NCBI GenBank assembly: GCA_001466705.2
Contig: LATX02000187.1
Span: 62,001 to 126,000 of the forward strand
DNA from: Moniliophthora roreri
Lineage: Eukaryota; Basidiomycota; Agaricomycetes; Agaricales; Marasmiaceae
Length of the DNA: 64,000 nucleotides
Direction of reading: 5' to 3'
How positions within the stretch are numbered: the first letter of the stretch is position 1; each line of letters starts with the position of its first letter. The position numbers and the translations under genes are program-made. The notes beneath the pieces were generated by a model. The model was not told the origin of the DNA. It worked only from the letters and a program-made list of their open reading frames with translations, and searched no databases. Shown here piece after piece: positions 24,080 through 36,397 of this stretch.

Positions 24080-26100
24080 ATGGCGCTTTTACTTCTACTC
24101 GGACACCTTCTCCTCGTCTCAGTCGCAGTAGCATCGCAAGTCTTCCTGGGGACACCAACTGCCTACGATTCTGACCTATTCTTGCCGCTGGAAGACCTCG
24201 ATTCGCTTTCTGGTTCCAAATTTACAACCTTGAAGCATCCGGAGTTCTCATCGTATGGTGTGAGGATAAAAAAGACGCGCCTATGTGACGAGGAAAATGG
24301 GTACGTGGTTCTCAATTTCCTATCAGATTTCCTTGCTGACGAGAAGCGTAGTGCCTATACCGGATACATCGATATTGAAGCCCGCCATTTATTCTTCTGA
24401 TTCTTCGAGTCAAGATCAAATCCAGAAAACGACGACGTGATTCTGTGGACGAATGGAGGTGAATCTTCAACAGCACGTTTTATATCGATTCATGCTCATG
24501 TTGTTGAAAAGGACCGGGCGGATCGTCAGCTATCGGTCTCTTCGTGGAATTGGGTGCGTCGAATGTTATTCCTACTAGCTTACGTGCTCATTCTGATGTA
24601 GGTCCTTGCAAGATTGTCGGCAAGAACGAAACACGATACAACCCCTTTTCATGGAGTAATCATGCAAACATTATTTTCATCGACCAGCCCATAGGAACCG
24701 GCTTCTCGTATGCTGATTTTGGAGAGACAGTTGTGCGTATTGTTGAAATCGAAACCCGTTTCCCACCAACCCATACATTTTCTTGCAGGATACAACAGAA
24801 GCAGCCGCCATCGACATAGCAGCGTTTCTTACCATTTTCTTTGAACATTTCACAAAATTCAAAGGCAATGCCTTTCACTTTGCTGGCGAGTCTTATGCGG
24901 TAAGTCTCAAGTTCACTCTTACTACGCCATCTCCTGATTCCTTCTGCAGGGCCGAATGCTACCTGTCTTTGCCTCGACATTATACGATCATAATGCGTAC
25001 CTCAAAGAAGTTGGTATAGCCCCGGTCAATTTGAGCTCTGTAATGCTCGGTGAGTGATAAATCAAGTTTACAACACGAACTAGATGCTGGTCTTGTAGGG
25101 AATGGATACACAGATGTCTACAGTATGATCCTGTCGTACTATGATATAGCTTGTACACCTGCATCTGTACCACCCGTTCTAAGCATAAGGTATACTCTAA
25201 GATTTATGGATCCCAGTGCCTGGCTCAGAGTACTCGCAGTACTTGCGTGAAAATGAAGAAAATCGTGAGTTCTCAATCACCTCAAACCTATAACTACGGC
25301 TAATCAGTACACCTCAAGGTACCACGATGCAAAAAATGGATGACAGAGCAATGCCTCGATTCCTTTGACGCTATAAATTGCAGAGCCGCGTTCTCTTATT
25401 GTCGTGAAAAGATTGGAGGACCGTATGCTCGTAGTGGTGAGTATGACGTCTCTTCGTCCAGCGGGCGACTTAATATACGCTAGGTATGAACCCCTACGAT
25501 ATCAGTAAGAAGGGGTGCGAGCACGACCTGTGTTACCCAGAAATAGAGCGAGTGTTTCCGTCTTCATCAACCCTCCAGGTCGTTAACTTGTTCTTTGATA
25601 GATATATGACATCATTTCTAAACCTCCCGTCAACCAGAAACGCACTTGGCATCGATCCATCCTTCACATCCAACTTCACACCAGTATCTATCGCCGTTTA
25701 CGATGCATTCGATGCGCAAATGGACCAGTATAAGCGTACCCCACTACATGTTGCAGCGCTTCTAGAACGTGAGGTCCGTGTTCTGGTATACGCAGGTAAC
25801 TACGACTGAGTGTGTAATTGGGTTGGAAACGAGAGATGGACGAGGGATATGGAGTGGAGCGGGCAAGAGGGATACGGAAAGGAAGTGTTAAGGGAGTGGT
25901 TCGTTGATGGTGCAAAGGCTGGCGTTACGAGGAGTTCTGGTGGGTTGACGTTTGCTACCATTGAGGGAGGTGGTCATATGGTGAGTCTGGCGCCCTCTGA
26001 GGGGAACTGTCTGTTAAATCAGGGTTTCTAGGCTCCTATGGATAGACCGCGCGAGTCGTTAGAGCTCGTGAAAAGATGGCTGTCTGGCGCTGAGCTGTAA
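24080..26100 (+). pseudogene. serine carboxypeptidase (S10) copy 3, two in-frame TGA codons
   Basis: This third copy of the carboxypeptidase family reads well from the signal peptide (MALLLLLGHLLLVSVAVAS) to the last exon (GHM-APMDRPRESLELVKRWL). It retains '[15 protein letters not shown]', '[19 protein letters not shown]' and 'FAGESYAGRMLPVFASTLYD'. Two in-frame TGA codons interrupt it. One at 24398-24400, in 'ARHLFF-stop-FFESRSNP', takes the place of a Tyr in copy 1. One at 25807-25809, right after 'YAGNYD', takes the place of the Trp that follows the catalytic Asp; a single G to A change from TGG explains it. The catalytic residues themselves are otherwise present. Either recent pseudogenisation or, less likely, stop readthrough. 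It is more diverged from copies 1 and 2 than they are from each other. Confidence 0.82.
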
Positions 26101-26198
26101 ACTTGCGAAGGCTTTGTTTGTTCATCTGTATTAAGGCTAGTAAGTATTGTGGTATGGATACATTACCGTAATTACTCGGTCGAATATTGATACATCTT

Positions 26199-29100
26199 CT
26201 AGTTATAAGCTGGCGGTGGCTCATGAACCATTTCTCTACTTCGAAGATCTTCGAGCTCTCGGCGAAGATTCTGAACGACCGCGCGTAGTTGGTGTTTTTC
26301 TGTACTTCTCTCGACGCCTCGCCTTGGTTGATTGGGTGAAGCGAAATTGGTATTTGTTCTCGATGCGACACCTGAAGCTGGGGAGTACAGAGGAGAGGAA
26401 GATGACCACGAGTACGAGGGTGAAATGGGGTTACCACCTAGTGCAGCAACATTGCTAACATCGAGGTGTCGTGGCATGATAGATGATGCTTTTCTACTGT
26501 AGAAAGAGGTATGACGATTTGGGACGAGGGGATATGCAGTACTTGAGGGAGCATCGGGGCTTTTTGTGCCCAGGAACGTTGGAGATTGTGGACCGTGGGG
26601 CAGGTTATTACTCTCTGTGTACAATCCCGTGAACGGCGTCAAATGATGTTGAGGCGTTCGTTGCTTTCTACGCCAGAGGAACCAACCAACAGTAAGGATT
26701 CCGATCAAAGCGGCACCCCCGACTACACCGCCGGCTATTGCTCCTGCTTTAGAGCCACCACTAGAGGGTATAACTGATCCAGCAGTAAGGCCAGACAATT
26801 TACTTTCCAGACTGTTCGGTGATCAGTACGGACATTGCCAAGTCGAATTTCCTGGATAACACACACCTGAGAGCAAGAAGGGCAAACATTGCACCTTGAG
26901 CAGGACTATTCATCCAACATCAGAGGCGCCTTCACACGGGAAAAAGAGCACCAAAGGCATACCTCGCGCCACCGGACACAACCAAGCCATCGTTGATGTT
27001 ATAGGTACTCGGAAAGATAGCAGAAGTGGCGCGGTCAGAGGCTTTATCATGCACCATTTGCACAAGGATATCGCGGGCAGGCGTATCATTCAGCGCTCCG
27101 GCAGTGAGTAGAGTCCAATCTAGATTTTTATAGTGAGTCGCTGTGACTTTTCTCCAGGAAATTGAACTGACGAGACATCGCGATGCTGAATGCATTTGAA
27201 TCATACGGTAGGCCGAATTTGCCTCCTGAAGAAGGTCCAAAAGTCAAGTCGTGCTGTCGAAACGTGTTTAGATTACACACTCACGGGCTTGACTTTGATT
27301 GGCGTATGTATAATAGCGACTCAGAGCATCGTACATCTGTGAAAGTATGTCAGATACTCAACGGCTTGGAGAAATAAAGTGTCCATACGTCTTTATCTAC
27401 GATACCCGTGCCCAGCAGCTTGTCTGCATACAAGTTGTAGACCAAGGACCAAGTTGAATTAACGCCATACGAAGCTGAGAAGTGGTCAGAGGACCAGGCG
27501 AGATTCTTCCATTGCCTGGCGTACGAGGTCGCTGTATCCTATGGAAATAGTCAGCTGGTAAGAACCCTGGGATTGGCAAATCGCCCGTACAAGGTATTTT
27601 TGTGCATCATCACCGTTCCCCAAGGCGTTACTAATGTCTGCCATAGCATGAATCCCGATTATGCCCTTGACGGCCAAATTCGTAGAATTGGTCGTGTCTT
27701 GGCCGTCTGCAGTCGAGCTTTGCGCGTCATAGTAAGCATATATGCGACAAAATAGGCAGGATCAATACACTCACTATCCTGCAGGCGACAGTACCTTTGG
27801 AATGAGATTATCACACCACGCTTTCAATATATCGTACTGCAATCGAACGTCAGCTCAAGTATATCATCAAGCAAAGGTCGAGACAGGGCTTACATAGTCA
27901 CTCAAGAGAGACTTGTCCCCAGTAAATTTGGCATGAGTCCACACCATGATTAGCATACTTCCAGAATCTATAAAGATTTAGTGAGCACAGATGGGTCACA
28001 ACTAGTACGACACACCTTCTATTTGCCTCAACGGATTGATTTGGACGTCCTCGACATTGGGGTACAGATTTCCTAGAAATCGGTGAGAAATGGCCCGTCC
28101 AAACCAGACCCGACAAACCTAGATCTGAGGTAGCATAGTTGAACTGGTTTGAAGTTGATTTGGAATACTCTAGTAAAGGCTCTAGTAGATATTTCCCCCA
28201 CGTCGCATTGATATATAGGAATGCGGGAAATGAAGCATAGATGACCTCTACGGGATGTATCCGCCTGCGGGGGAAACTCACGTTGAGTCATGTTTCATGA
28301 ATGAGTTGATAAATTACTCACTGAGAATTTCCAATGTCCTTCATAAACATTCCAATACTATCGCCTGCATAAGCCGTTTCAATACCTCCGAAAGCCTGGC
28401 GAGCTGCCAGAGATACGAGATCTGCATAATTGTTCGACACGTTTCTGGCGGCAGTAAGGATTTTATCATCTAGATCTACCGATCTCTGTTTTGCCCCGGA
28501 AAAGTCGGATACAAACGCCGTCAACTGTGAGTCGGAAAATTTTCAGTACGATATTACAGACAGAAAATTGAATTGCTCGCTTACCGCGTCTTTCACAGAG
28601 CTGTACTCTGACATGAAGTAGGGTTTGTAGTTTTCACTGTTTGACACGGTATCCCATGTTATACTAGGATCTCGGACGAGTCCCAATGCCCAATAGACAG
28701 ACGATGAGGCTGAGGTTACGCTTCCAAGGTCGTACGACAATCCAAAGACGGGCCAGTGACTGTAATGAGTAATGTCAATGATGAAACATATACTGAGGGC
28801 CAAAGCGACGCTTACTCTTCAATAGCCCGAAAATTGTTATCCTTTGTATTCGATAGCGCTCCGTTGACAATAAATTGATTCCGAACTATAGTATCATTTC
28901 CGCTCTGCCAGGTAATGCCTGGACCCTGACTTGGAAGTCAGCGGTATCCGAAAATTGCTGCAGGGGATAAACGTACCGATGATGTTGCCCAGTATAGGGT
29001 AGCATCGTCTGCGACATTGATAAACCCATTACTATGGGGAGTTTGACCTGGTTGTTGGATTGCAGTATGAAACGTTACTTCATTATCTTGATCGGTGTCC

Positions 29101-29812
29101 CACTGAATCAATTTCGTGTTATCGGAGGATAACCATTCTATGCAAAAAGTCGCCGAAAATTAAGTGACATGTGTGTGTGTGTTGGTTTATTGCCAAACAC
29201 GTACCTCCACTGACGTCGCAATACACTTGTACAGAATGCGATTGGCCATCCAGAGAATGGACATCGACGTAGATGTAGCTGAATGGAAGTGATTGAAGCA
29301 CAAGATCACTAGGCTGTAAACGAAGATGAGATGGTGTATTGAATCTCGCGCGACGCGGAGTACTTGACACACGCACCTCGATAGGACTCAGAAAAGTCAC
29401 ATTCAATTGCACCCTTCCAGCCTCCAAGACGAATATAGTTCTTGTCGGTGTGATTTGCATACTCCTGCTGGTCGCAGGTTGTAATTCTGGTATTGAAGAG
29501 ACAACGTCACCCATCCATATGTAAGGCTCTCCGTCAACTCGTGCAAGACCACCCATTCCTAAAGTCTGGTAGAAACGATCAGACACAACATAAACCTCCA
29601 CAAGTAGTACCGATACATACGGTATTCATCGACCAGAATGTAGGCCAACGATTCGGTATTTGGTCATCTTGCCCTGTGTTCAACCAACTGCTAAAGTAAG
29701 GCGAACGAACTGCGAGGGGAACTGCCGGAGGTTGGAGTGACGATTGCGCAAAGGCTCCAACAATGAACACGAGTTGAAAGATAAGAATGTGAACGAGTGC
29801 ACAATCTGCCAT
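26199..29812 (-). CDS. glutaminase A-like secreted/membrane protein with C-terminal TM anchor
   Basis: The minus-strand multi-exon gene starts at 29812 with a signal peptide (MADCALVHILIFQLVFIVGA) followed by 'PPAVPLAVRSPYFSSWLNTG', the characteristic opening of fungal glutaminase A proteins. Then come 'LARVDGEPYIWMGDV', 'FGLSYDLGSVTSASSSVYWA', 'NNYADLVSLAARQAFGGIE', 'HPVEVIYASFPAFLYINATW', 'NPLRQIEDSGSMLIMVWTHA' and 'DWTLLTAGALNDTPARDILV', covering the DUF5127/DUF4965/DUF1793 order of the family. The family hydrolyses glutamine outside the cell. After the last catalytic-type exon a short intron leads to 'ALLALSLESKLSGLTAGSV', a transmembrane helix (AGAIAGGVVGGAALIGILTV) with WRRKQR, a tail with LTPFTGLYTESNNLPH, a coiled coil and a final PPPAY. 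That tail resembles the membrane proteins at 12735-16542. Exon edges in the middle are approximate. Confidence 0.83.
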
Positions 29813-32800
29813 TCTTAATCGCTGAAAAGTGGTGGAGCGTCAGTATGGCATTGGAGAGGGTGATGGGCACTCGCAAGGGCGAAAAGAAGAGAGTCGGTGA
29901 TGGAAGCCTTCAGCCTGGTCGAAGGACCATTTTACACGCTGGCAAATTCAAATGAAAAAGGCCGCCTCCACAATGCACATACGACAATCATTTTTCTGAA
30001 CGCTTGACAACGCCTGAGCACCACTCGGATCATATTTGGCTTGGGGATCTGCAGTAACAGCCCTGTCCGTTCCTGTCGCAATTCGAGAGAATCAAGCGAG
30101 ACTTGTACTCGAGTTCTAAGGAGATTCTGCTGTTTTTCAAAAGTCTTTCGTGTTGGAAGAAGAAGAGATTCTGAGCAAGACACGTGCCGACCAACTCGGT
30201 ATCGTCCCTTGAAGTTGGAATTCGGGATCCCCGAGTACTTTACAGTAGGGTCTTGGCATGCTATTCAGAAAGAGCTTTGGACAAACGCTGCTTGAAGCTT
30301 GAAACTCTGGCTTGAGGATACTTGGGGTACCCACCATATGGAAGATAAAGGAATTTGAGATCAAGTGAGCGTGTAAACCACGAATTTCCGGCCGACCGGC
30401 TCGTACATATGTTCTCCCGAGTCCCGAGCTACATGTCCAGAGTCTGCTCCAGTTTGGAGTATCTTGACGCTCTCCAGGTATTCACTCGTTATCTTGGACG
30501 GTTGTCGCGGTGCGGAGTTCCAAGTTTGACAGCGGCTACATATCATAGGCGATTGGGAACGCCATCGTGCCTTTGATCAGCGGCTCATAGGAAATTTCCT
30601 CTGGAGGCAGCAAATTGCGATTCTTTTCAGAATAAGACGTCGATTTATTCGAGAAGAAGATCATACCCGGGAACACACACACCCTCTGCACAACCTCTGA
30701 GTACTGAATCCAGAATAATTCACGTTGGAAGGACTCCCGGACAAAAACATACTTTGGCGGTTATAAGTACATACCGGATGGATATTGATTGTCAACTGGC
30801 AATTTCAGATCCTGAGCGAAAATGAAATTTAGTGTGTTCATATGGTCAACCAAGTGCCTCCCGCCGTACCAGGGACTCGCCTAATAGACGCGAAGATTGG
30901 ATGACTTCCCGTTAGCTTCAAATTTCCCCTCTTACATTACTCAACCGCTCCCTGCCTCTTTTTGGTATGTCATGTGGACTCTGGAAGACTGCCAGGCCTT
31001 CTGCCATGCAAACACGTCCAAGGCGTTGCGTATTTTACCTCCTCTGTGTCACGAGAAGGCATCACATTTATGATCACCAACTATGAAAGTATACTGCACA
31101 ACAAAGTATAAACGTAAGGACCATACTACCTCGCGCCTTGACTCCAATGCACCCGGAGCTCACGGTATTCTTCGGAACTCCAGCCTAGCCGTTCGTTGGA
31201 TCCTCTGAGGGCCTCCTTATGGTAAATTAATCGTTCATTAAAATAATTTGATATTTTCTCTCAGAAAGTTGTCAGAATCCATGGATGAGAATCAAAAACC
31301 TTACGCCACTAAGAACGACCACTTTATTTCAAAACGTCACTCTGATAGGAGGCATCTTGCCTTGATCCCGCTGAGCTCGGCTCATCGTTTCAAATTGCAA
31401 GAATTTTTAAAGCGATGAAGGATCCTACTCTGCCGAAGTGCCGCTGTCAAATTTCAAGTTCCGAACCGCACCTTTCGAACGACCGTGATTCCTATCCTAG
31501 TCTGTAGAGGTTCTTGCTGCCCAAGTACGATGTATGTAGTAGAATCAATCATCTCCACCGATTTCAATAGAGCAAGGCGTCTGCATTTGATCAGGAATGA
31601 GAAAAACTCCGACTCCATCGAAGCTACCCGCTCTTAATGCCGCTCAAGAGTCAAACGCAAATGGGCGCGTCAAATCTCATAAACTCAGAATTCGGCATCT
31701 GGTTCCATTCGAGTTGAAGATGGACGTGGCCTGGGGCGGGCGTCACGTCCTGAAGGATCCGAGAAAGGTGCGAACGTATGGTCGAAGCCACTTCCACTTC
31801 GCTTTTTGGCAGTTGTGATTTCAGGTCTGTCCGAAGCCTTCACCACCTTGTCACTTCATTTTTCGATATTGCAGATCAGCTTCTCCCTCTGAGTTACGAA
31901 CAATCCGATAGAGTTCATCTACTCAGCGCTGATTGATGATCAATGCCAAGTGGGCTTCCAGCGGACCCTTGGGAAGAGATCTCGAAGTAGTTCAGCTATG
32001 TCTTGAGTCTTTCTCGGACGTTGCGCGCAGAGATGGTCGGTATTGGTTACTGTAACTCTGATTCGATGTGATGGCGGAGAAGGAAAAGACACGCGATGGT
32101 CACATGCGGGCCTTTTCGTCCCACACACTGACAGACAGCGAAAGCACAGAATCTTCTCAACTTTTCCATCTTCCTTCGTCTTCCCCATTCATTAGGCACC
32201 TCTCTACGGATTCGAAGCTCCTGACATGACTTGTGGCCAAACTTCCCAGGTCCCCGCATCTGCCAGCTGAGCATGAAATTACCGACCCATACTGTCGGTG
32301 ATGATCCATCAAAACTCCAGACTCTTGCCATACATCGAAGTTCTGAGCTTTGTTCTGAGTGGCCACGGGTATCTTTGATAGCGAGCTCTCATCTCACTTT
32401 GGGCGGCGGTATTTACCATTCACGTTCGTGGATATTCTATGCGCTCGGCTTTCCGATTTTGTCAGTCTCTTATTCTCCAGCGTCGCCGTCGGCGCCGCTG
32501 CCGCCGTGACTCGCGGAAAACCCGCTCCTCACTTTTGAGTCAGGGCGCCGGTTTTCCAGGACAACGAATCTCGTACTCTGCAAGGGCTAGGATTGCAGCC
32601 GACCTTGGCGACATTACTGCCGCGACTAAACTCTACAAAGATCCCCGTTTGCCACTGGATTTTTTTCTTTATTGTCCGTAACCCTCCGTAGAATCTGTCC
32701 AGATCTCTCGTTATTGAAGGCCAGATCTGACAGTATGACATTTTCGCTGCCCCACTGGGTAGCTTCCTACGCGCCTTCGCGACGCCGCTTCAATCTCTAA

Positions 32801-33605
32801 GAGTTTCATGCCAGCATCATTCTGTGTTACAGGTGGACGGATCTCTCCATCATTATGCCTTACGCGTTGCGCAATTCCACGTGTGTCACTCGGCAGACGG
32901 ACATGTATGAACTGATGCCCATCTGGCTATACAAAGGAATTGTCTGTGCATATAGATTGTGATACCGTAGCTGGGGACCCGCCGATGAATGGCACCAACG
33001 ACCTGGGGTTACTTGAGTGCTTGAGCTTTCCCATGCCCCTGAATCCCGCCTCAACTCATGTATCCTGTTTCGTTCCATCTACTTGGAAACTGGGCTGTCG
33101 TATCGCGCTTATTACCATTGATCAAGTCGCCGATATTAAGGACGGTCGCTCAAGTGGAGTCGATTAATCGTTTCATTTACTGGGTTCAGGGCCAAAATCG
33201 CAATCGAGATCAGAAGAAAGGCGAAACATATACCGTAGTTACGTAGCATTGCGTGTGAAATGGGGGTACAGCTTAGAATGTGTGTAGACAGCAACTTGTA
33301 CTCCTTCTCCTCCTCGACGACGCCAGATACGAGCTCGACTCTCTGTGCATCCTCCTCCGTTCATTTCCTATCTATCCTTCTAATTTTAACTTTTTATATT
33401 CGTGCAGCCCCGCTCCAAGGCCGCACAGCCCGATCGGTACAGTTTTTTTCCCCTCAATTCAGTTATACACATCAGCACCTGATTTGACCAATGGCACCCA
33501 GCTTACCCAACGCCTTCTCTTCTTCCTTCGACTGCGATACAGCCTCCCACAATCTCCCTCCCTTTTGTGTCCTATTTCTATTCTTAATCACCGACAGTAA
33601 TCACC
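29813..33605. other. intergenic region upstream of G-alpha gene
   Basis: About 3.8 kb without a supported gene. Open frames are short and overlap on both strands. The last 350 bases before the G-alpha ATG are CT-rich (long pyrimidine tracts from about 33300 to 33600), as is usual for core promoters and 5' leaders of highly expressed fungal genes. A GC-rich patch (GCGCCGCTGCCGCC) lies near 32480-32510. Confidence 0.45.
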
Positions 33606-35342
33606 ATGGGTGCTTGTATATCTTCTGGCGGAGGTGTGGAGGTTTCGGAACATGACAAAGCGCTCCATCGTCAAGCAGAAAAGGAGCTTAGGGAGGTGAG
33701 CAAAAACCTCCTCTCACGAGCTAAACACTTTCTTCCTGTGCTGATCATGCATCATCTTACTTAGGCAAAGGCAAAGATGGCGACTCAAGTCAAGGTTGAT
33801 TGACTCTACTTGGAACCCCGAAATGAGATCGGTAACTGACGCGGTCCGCACAGGTTTTGCTGCTGGGGTCCGGGGACTCTGGAAAGTCCACGATTCTCAA
33901 GGTGTGTATCAACTATGTCTCGGCAAGACCAGAAAACTGACACTTGTACCCCAGCAAATGAGGGTGATCCACCGACTACCGTTTTCATCGCAAGAGATTG
34001 AATCCTATCGGCAACTGGTGTTTGACAACCTGACTCGGGGCATTAAATATGTTCTGGATGCCATGGAAGAGATGGAACTTAAGGTTTTGGAGGAGAATGT
34101 TGAACATCTGGACCTAATAGAGAACGCTCGGGACATTCGGGATGGAGAGGCTTTCCCGGTGGCATACTATGAGCCTCTAAAATCACTTTGGGCGGATCCG
34201 AATCTCCAGCGTGCTTGGGAACGCGGAAACGAAGCTGCTTTGCCTGAAAAGTGCGCCACTCCAACTCGGTTCTTTTTTACGTCGACTGAATCCCGCCTTC
34301 TTCTAGCCTCACTTATTTCTTCTCATCGCTTGATAGATTATTCGACCCCTCTTACCAACCCACGGAACAAGACATCATCCACTGCCGCGCACGAACCATC
34401 GGTATCACCGAGACCACTTTCAATTTGAAGGAGCATGAGATGCTTATGGTTGACGTCGGCGGTCAGAAAAGCGAGCGAAGAAAGTGGATTCACTGTTTCC
34501 AGGATGTCACGAGTATTCTTTTCCTAGTCAGTCTAAGTGGTTACGATCAGTGTCTGGTAGAAGACCGGGATGCGGTGAGTTCTTTCCACTCGGCTAGTGC
34601 CATGGTTCCCTCATGTGCATTTGCGCCAACAAGAACCAAATGCAAGATGCAATGACAATATGGGACTCGATATGTCATTCTCAATGGTTTAAGCAAACAT
34701 CGATAGTATGCCATTCAGTTCCTGTCAGTCGTTCTGATACCCACTAATCTCCGTCTCGTAGATCCTGTTCTTAAATAAAAATGACCTCTTTGAGAAGAAG
34801 ATACCGAATTCGGATATCAAGAACTTTTTCCCGGTATGGCTGCCCTTTTTGATTTTGCCCTGACCCTCCTTGACCTACACGGATTCCTTAGGATTATGAT
34901 GGAGAGCCTGGAGATGTACGTGCTGGTAGGGATTACTTCAAGAAACGGTTCGGTCGGCTGGCCCAAAAGGCTGGAAGAGCAAAGGAAAGGGAAATTTACA
35001 TCCAGTGCGTCCGCATGCCATCTCTTTCGGGCGGTCAGATGTTGATTGTTTCACATCAAAGTATAACAACGGCTACAGATACAGCCATGCTGAGAGTGGT
35101 CATGGCTGCAGTCGAAGGTACGTTGACAGCACTTTTCTTGGAGATCATGACTGAAATTTCCTTTTACAGAGTGAGTGTTCTCTCGGTTTCGTTCAACTTT
35201 TTGTTTCAACCCCTCCTCCTATTTTTCTCCTTGGCTTCCTGCCCCCTTTTTTTTGTGTTTCGTCGATCCCGAACTCTCTCTCACATGCCGCCCACGCAGT
35301 ATGGTCCTCCGATCCAATCTTACAACAGCGGCACTCATCTAA
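33606..35342 (+). CDS. heterotrimeric G-protein alpha subunit
   Basis: This GTP-binding alpha subunit couples surface receptors to cAMP or pheromone/MAPK signalling at the plasma membrane. Exons are 33606-33695, 33765-33794, 33854-33901, 33955-34250, 34307-34574, 34634-34705, 34762-34833, 34892-35004, 35062-35117, 35170 (one base) and 35300-35342. The sum is 1089 bases, 362 residues, in frame throughout. Motifs: MGACIS N-myristoylation/palmitoylation start; P-loop GSGDSGKST (Asp where most have Glu); switch I 'CRARTIGITETTF'; switch II 'DVGGQKSERRKW'; 'LFLNKNDLFEKK' (NKxD); 'TATDT' (TCAT-like). The C-terminus is 'DMVLRSNLTTAALI', where receptors dock. The one-base exon is needed to reach that end with strong splice signals. 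Lack of the CAAX-like Cys at the end means no pertussis toxin site. Confidence 0.93.
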
Positions 35343-36397
35343 ACTAATATTTCCAACTTTTTATTCTCTGCCCATTATCTGCATGTATCGACTTGAAATG
35401 TGTATACATATAATCAGCCCGACCGTTTGCGAGCGCTGGTCTATTCCTCATTCTTCTTCTGGGCCATTCTTTCACATTTTCATTCCCTTCTTCACTTTTT
35501 GCTTTCACGCTGCTTTCACTAAACAACTGGTTCTGATGGATTTTTTTTTAAAACCTTCATTTATTCAACCCCTGGTCCATCTGTGTTGCAAAATTTGCAT
35601 CATCTGCGTCAACCCCATCCAAATCGCTTAAATATTCCCCAATTACTCCGGTGCCCCCCCCCCCCCCCCCCCCCCCTTACAGTGCGATCGTAAGCAAGAA
35701 TGTGAGTTGTTGATTCAGTTCCTGTGGGAGTTTCTTTTTATTCTGACCAATGATACGTGGTACATAGATCCGGTCCATCATGCTCTGAGTGTTTCTCGCA
35801 ACGGATCTGCACCGACCCATCTCCGCTTCCGGTCTTCTTGCCATCTTCATTCCTTTCATGCACACTTACGATATCGCCCAAGCCAGACGAAGACGACGCA
35901 ATTTCAGATTCTTCCTCCCACTCTCCCACCATTCCGGGATGACAATTATCCGTCATTGATGTTTTCAAAATGCTTCGGTTGTCTCTTTGTTACATCTAGT
36001 CCTGTCAAATTTGTTTCCCACTCGGTTCTGCTGTCTTGACTCTATTCTTTCCTTTTATCCACACCCGCACCCACACCACCTACGCTCACATGTCCATACA
36101 TATTTTTATTCTTTCCGTTTTCTTGTCGTCGCTTATACATACTCCCGCACACCCATTCATATAGCCCTATAGGAATACGATACCAGTGAAATTCACATTC
36201 GGAACCGTTGATCATTCAATGGGGTTATTGAGATAAGTATTTGTTATGTGAGACCATTTCCACATGAGCCTGAAATCAACCCTAGCTGGCTTGAAAGTCT
36301 TGGTAACGCGTAAGGTGCGAGTGAAAGCCTGCTTGGACTCGGGATGCTGAGAGCATCTGAAATCCGACGACAGGTCATCCAGCTAGCTGGAACACGG
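35343..36397. other. 3' UTR/intergenic with 23-C homopolymer
   Basis: Pyrimidine-rich sequence downstream of the G-alpha gene. A run of 23 consecutive C bases spans 35654-35676. No gene is supported. Confidence 0.5.
35654..35676 (+). repeat. poly-C tract
   Basis: 23 uninterrupted C bases. Length in the true genome may differ because such runs are error-prone in sequencing and assembly. Confidence 0.9.

Noticed and set aside
24398..25809. TGA codons of carboxypeptidase copy 3 as selenocysteine
   Set aside because: Filamentous Agaricomycetes are not known to use selenocysteine, the positions are Tyr and Trp in the intact copy, and no recoding element is visible.
31597..32741. Short open frames upstream of the G-alpha gene on both strands
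   Set aside because: No supported splice structure, signal or motif; overlapping frames on both strands suggest chance.
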